Shown here piece after piece: positions 3,924-5,575 of a stretch of 5,575 nucleotides of DNA. Under the pieces are notes generated by a model, which did not search any database, was not told where the DNA came from, and was given only the letters and a program-made list of their open reading frames with translations. This DNA is from Candidatus Aenigmatarchaeota archaeon (GTDB lineage Archaea; Aenigmatarchaeota; Aenigmatarchaeia; QMZP01): assembly GCA_017609145.1 (NCBI GenBank), contig JAFCEM010000048.1:1-5575 (forward strand). Direction: 5' to 3'. Each line of letters begins with the position of its first letter. Within the stretch, counting starts at the first letter, position 1. Both the position numbers and the translations under genes were made by a program.

Positions 3924-3937
3924 GCTTAACGTTATGT
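3874..3937 (+). other. attC-like site 5 with a degenerate left half
   Basis: The right half is clear: GGTGAGCTTAACGTTATGT gives L' and R', with GTT at 3931-3933. CCAGGA (3890-3895) pairs with TCCTGG (3910-3915) to form the hairpin. The left half lacks a recognisable AAC; the A-rich run before TTGCTGG stands where R'' should be. It overlaps the end of the antitoxin gene. The right-hand half could still accept the adjacent cassette junction, but the left core looks worn. Confidence 0.5.
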
Positions 3938-3994
3938 GTTTCATAAACTCTATGCGAGATTCAGTACCCACTTTATGCTCGTAGCGAATTTGAA

Positions 3995-4627
3995 ATGAAT
4001 GGGAAAACAATTTGGATAATATTTCTGTCCGGCTTTTGGTTTGTACTCAATGATGGTTGGTATTTATCGGTGTCGGTGGCGGATGACCATGACGACAAAG
4101 AAAATAGTTGGTATCATAAGATCTTAGATTGGGATGACGATGATGATGAAAATCACAAACGCCGCAAAAGAAACCGTAAGAGACACCGCGACAATGAGCA
4201 TGATGAAAGTTATCTAAAGCCCGTCAATAATCCAACTTACAAAGAAGAGTGCGGGGGCTGCCACTTTGCATATCAACCTGAGCTGCTGCCGGAAGCTTGC
4301 TGGATGAAAATCCTGACTAACCTGGATGACCATTTCGGAGAGTCGATTGAACTGGATGATGATTCAAAAGAGGCGATTTTAGACTATCTAAAAGCGAACA
4401 GTGCGGACTACAGCTCAGCAAAACGTGCTGTTAAAATTATGGAAAGTTTGGGGAACCATGTACCTATGAGGATTACCGATATCCCTTATATCCGGGAAAA
4501 ACATCATGAACTGGATCCTGAAATTTTTGAACGGGAATCCATTGAGTCATTATCAAACTGTGTTGTATGTCACACGACAGCAGAAAAAGGCATTTATGAA
4601 GATGATAATGTAAGAATTCCAAAATAA
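3995..4627 (+). CDS. Secreted dihaem cytochrome c, DHC type
   Basis: This 210-residue protein carries two c-type haem motifs, CGGCH (86-90) and CVVCH (189-193), so it should bind two covalent haems in the periplasm and transfer electrons. The body from NPTYKEECGGCHFAYQPELL through DDHFGESIELDD, IPYIREKHHELDPE and the ending DDNVRIP follows the dihaem cytochrome c (DHC, PF09626) pattern. A signal peptide is likely: hydrophobic residues 6-28, then a plausible cleavage after SVSVA (29). Between signal and haem domain lies a linker (about 30-72) rich in Asp, then Lys/Arg/His, with a run of five Asp, which is unusual. The ATG at 3995 has no good Shine-Dalgarno sequence. It stands alone between attC5 and a decayed attC-like hairpin, so it appears to be cassette cargo. 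Its redox partner is not in the window; DHC proteins often accompany a cytochrome b. Confidence 0.85.
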   Translation: MNGKTIWIIFLSGFWFVLNDGWYLSVSVADDHDDKENSWYHKILDWDDDDDENHKRRKRNRKRHRDNEHDESYLKPVNNPTYKEECGGCHFAYQPELLPEACWMKILTNLDDHFGESIELDDDSKEAILDYLKANSADYSSAKRAVKIMESLGNHVPMRITDIPYIREKHHELDPEIFERESIESLSNCVVCHTTAEKGIYEDDNVRIPK

Positions 4628-4654
4628 AGCTCCCAGAACAACGTGTCTTGCTTC

Positions 4655-4715
4655 AGACGGAATTGAGGGCGACGGCAAAAAGCCGCCGCTGCCCCTCAGC
4701 TCACCGCAGGCGGCC
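4655..4715 (+). other. Decayed attC-like hairpin after the cytochrome gene
   Basis: GAGGGCGACGGC-AAAAA-GCCGCCGCTGCCCCTC forms a strong stem, and CCCTCAGCTCACCGC resembles the L' half of the other sites (compare CACTGAGCTCAATCGTT). The invariant GTT is absent: the expected CGTTAGGC reads CGCAGGC. No clear RYYYAAC faces it, although AGAACAAC occurs at 4635-4642. The stem could also act as a weak transcription attenuator, though no T run follows. Confidence 0.38.
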
Positions 4716-4752
4716 ACATTAATATCGATAGTACCACACGGAGAAAGAAGTT

Positions 4753-5427
4753 GTGAAAACTAAATTGCTTGGCTTCATATCCTTGTTCTGTCTGATCGCT
4801 ACGGTACTTTGGCTCGTTCTACTGATTTGGGGGACCGCGAGTGCTGGGCCGATGGAGACTTTCGAGCAGGTACTAGCCCACGTTGCTAAGCTGGATGCAG
4901 TGTTTTATCTGACCTATGTAAACGCGGCTCTAATCACTCTGGGGGCGACGATGCTGTTTGCTGGAATGTACGTCTATTGCAAACCCCTGGCCTCTGAATG
5001 GTCGGTGATTGCCCTGGTCTTTGTGCCGGTTTATTCCGTCTTGAACCTGTTTGCTTACCTATCCCAGGTCCTCATTGTCCCACGCTTGCTGGCCCTGCAC
5101 CAAATGACAGAATACCAGGTACTATCCGAGTTTTTGCTAAGACAGCTAATCCAGCAGTGGCCAAGCTCGTCAATGTATGCTTTCAATAATCTGGCTTATG
5201 CGGTGCTGGGAATTCCGTCAATTATCTTCGGGGCCATATTATTCAAGCAAGATTTGTGGAAGCGACTTGCGGGGTCTCTGTTAGCATTGAATGGAGTTAC
5301 GTGTATTGTAGGGATAGTGGGCATTGCGCTGGGAAATAGTCTGCTCAGCACAGGATCATTAGTGGGAGGTGTTCTGTTTCTTTTTGCTCTTGTTGCTTTA
5401 AGCTGGACATTCTTACAGGGAGAATAG
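4753..5427 (+). CDS. Six-helix integral membrane protein of unknown function
   Basis: This 224-residue protein has about six hydrophobic spans: 5-27, 48-75, 84-110, 141-163, 170-193 and 200-221. Between spans 1 and 2 a roughly 20-residue segment (AGPMETFEQVLAHVAK) and between spans 3 and 4 a 30-residue segment (HQMTEYQVLSEFLLRQLIQQ) would face the aqueous phases. I see no catalytic motif, transporter signature or haem ligand pattern. Size and layout resemble DUF4386-type hypothetical membrane proteins, but this is only a resemblance. The start is GTG at 4753, with GGAGAAAG (4740-4747) upstream; the first residues KTKLLGF are a normal cytoplasmic N-terminus. It is more GC-rich than the TA genes and lies after the decayed attC hairpin, so it may be cassette cargo or the first gene beyond the array. 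Confidence 0.7.
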   Translation: MKTKLLGFISLFCLIATVLWLVLLIWGTASAGPMETFEQVLAHVAKLDAVFYLTYVNAALITLGATMLFAGMYVYCKPLASEWSVIALVFVPVYSVLNLFAYLSQVLIVPRLLALHQMTEYQVLSEFLLRQLIQQWPSSSMYAFNNLAYAVLGIPSIIFGAILFKQDLWKRLAGSLLALNGVTCIVGIVGIALGNSLLSTGSLVGGVLFLFALVALSWTFLQGE

Positions 5428-5452
5428 TTGCAAACCTTCAGAACACAAAGCC

Positions 5453-5518
5453 GCCCAACAAAATGAGGATTAGTCCCGAGTCGAGAAACGAGTGCTCGGG
5501 ACTAACACATGGTTCATG
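5453..5518 (+). other. Possible attC site 7 built round an 11-bp palindrome
   Basis: GCCCAAC (5453-5459) fits the R'' consensus RYYYAAC perfectly and stands 25 bases after a stop codon. AACAAAATG on the left can face CATGGTT on the right, with GTTCATG (5512-5518) as a poor R'. The centre is the long hairpin described separately. Other readings are a REP-like palindrome or a bidirectional terminator; the R' mismatch keeps this tentative. Confidence 0.35.
5470..5505. repeat. Perfect 11-bp inverted repeat hairpin
   Basis: TTAGTCCCGAG (5470-5480) pairs exactly with CTCGGGACTAA (5495-5505). The loop contains a further TCG-AGAAA-CGA stem, leaving GTG as a bulge. No T run follows, so it is not a classical rho-independent terminator, though it could stabilise the 3' end of the membrane protein message. 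It may be the core of an attC or a REP-type palindrome. Confidence 0.75.
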
Positions 5519-5575
5519 AAGCCGCGACCGATAGGGGCAAAGGTCTTGCTACTGTTTTCTGAGGGAGAGGCCCAG
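5516..5575 (+). CDS. Possible start of a gene cut by the window edge
   Basis: From the ATG at 5516 a frame is open for 20 codons to the end of the window, reading MKPRPIGAKVLLLFSEGEAQ. There is no ribosome binding site and the product is not recognised. It begins inside the possible R' box of attC 7. Twenty open codons are not evidence on their own. Confidence 0.15.
   Translation, partial: MKPRPIGAKVLLLFSEGEAQ

Noticed and set aside
4998..5189. Alternative + frame inside the membrane protein gene
   Set aside because: It lies within the six-helix protein's frame region, starts mid-gene and has no ribosome binding site or recognised motif.

Overview
The window reads as part of an integron cassette array, all genes on the + strand, from an environmental Gram-negative bacterium. 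No integrase lies inside the window, so it could be the interior of a chromosomal integron or a cluster of attC sites without an integrase. Taxonomy cannot be fixed from the sequence. The stacked toxin-antitoxin (TA) cassettes, the DHC-type dihaem cytochrome c and the group II intron end would fit a proteobacterium/deltaproteobacterium or an anammox-type planctomycete, but that is a guess.

Layout. Bases 1 to about 49 are the 3' end of a group II intron (end of domain V and a full domain VI). Then come apparent cassettes, each a short gene or gene pair closed by an attC-like site whose left R'' box overlaps or abuts the last stop codon: (1) vapC plus a Phd-like antitoxin, attC1 at 781-864; (2) DUF4258 plus DUF2283, attC2 at 1544-1601; (3) DUF4160 plus DUF2442, attC3 at 2393-2439; (4) an antitoxin plus a broken RelE/ParE-like toxin, attC4 at 3120-3203; (5) a broken PIN toxin plus a small antitoxin, attC5 at about 3874-3937; (6) a secreted dihaem cytochrome c followed by a decayed attC-like hairpin at 4655-4715; (7) a six-helix membrane protein followed by a possible attC built round a strong hairpin at 5453-5518.

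The least ordinary component is a 210-237 bp repeat present three times (857-1065, 1594-1803, 2433-2669). Each copy starts exactly at the R' box of an attC site, although the attC arms upstream differ, and ends just before the ribosome binding site or leader of the next TA pair. It is made of two overlapping inverted-repeat modules, and its right module resembles an oversized attC in which the invariant AAC/GTT is AAT/ATT. It may be a cassette leader, a gene-less cassette, or a MITE-like element that targets attC.

Functionally, the intact TA pairs would be expected to stabilise the array by post-segregational killing. In cassettes 4 and 5 the toxin reading frame carries a premature stop while the partner antitoxin remains open, so those modules appear disarmed. 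The cytochrome and membrane protein are not TA-like and would be cargo.
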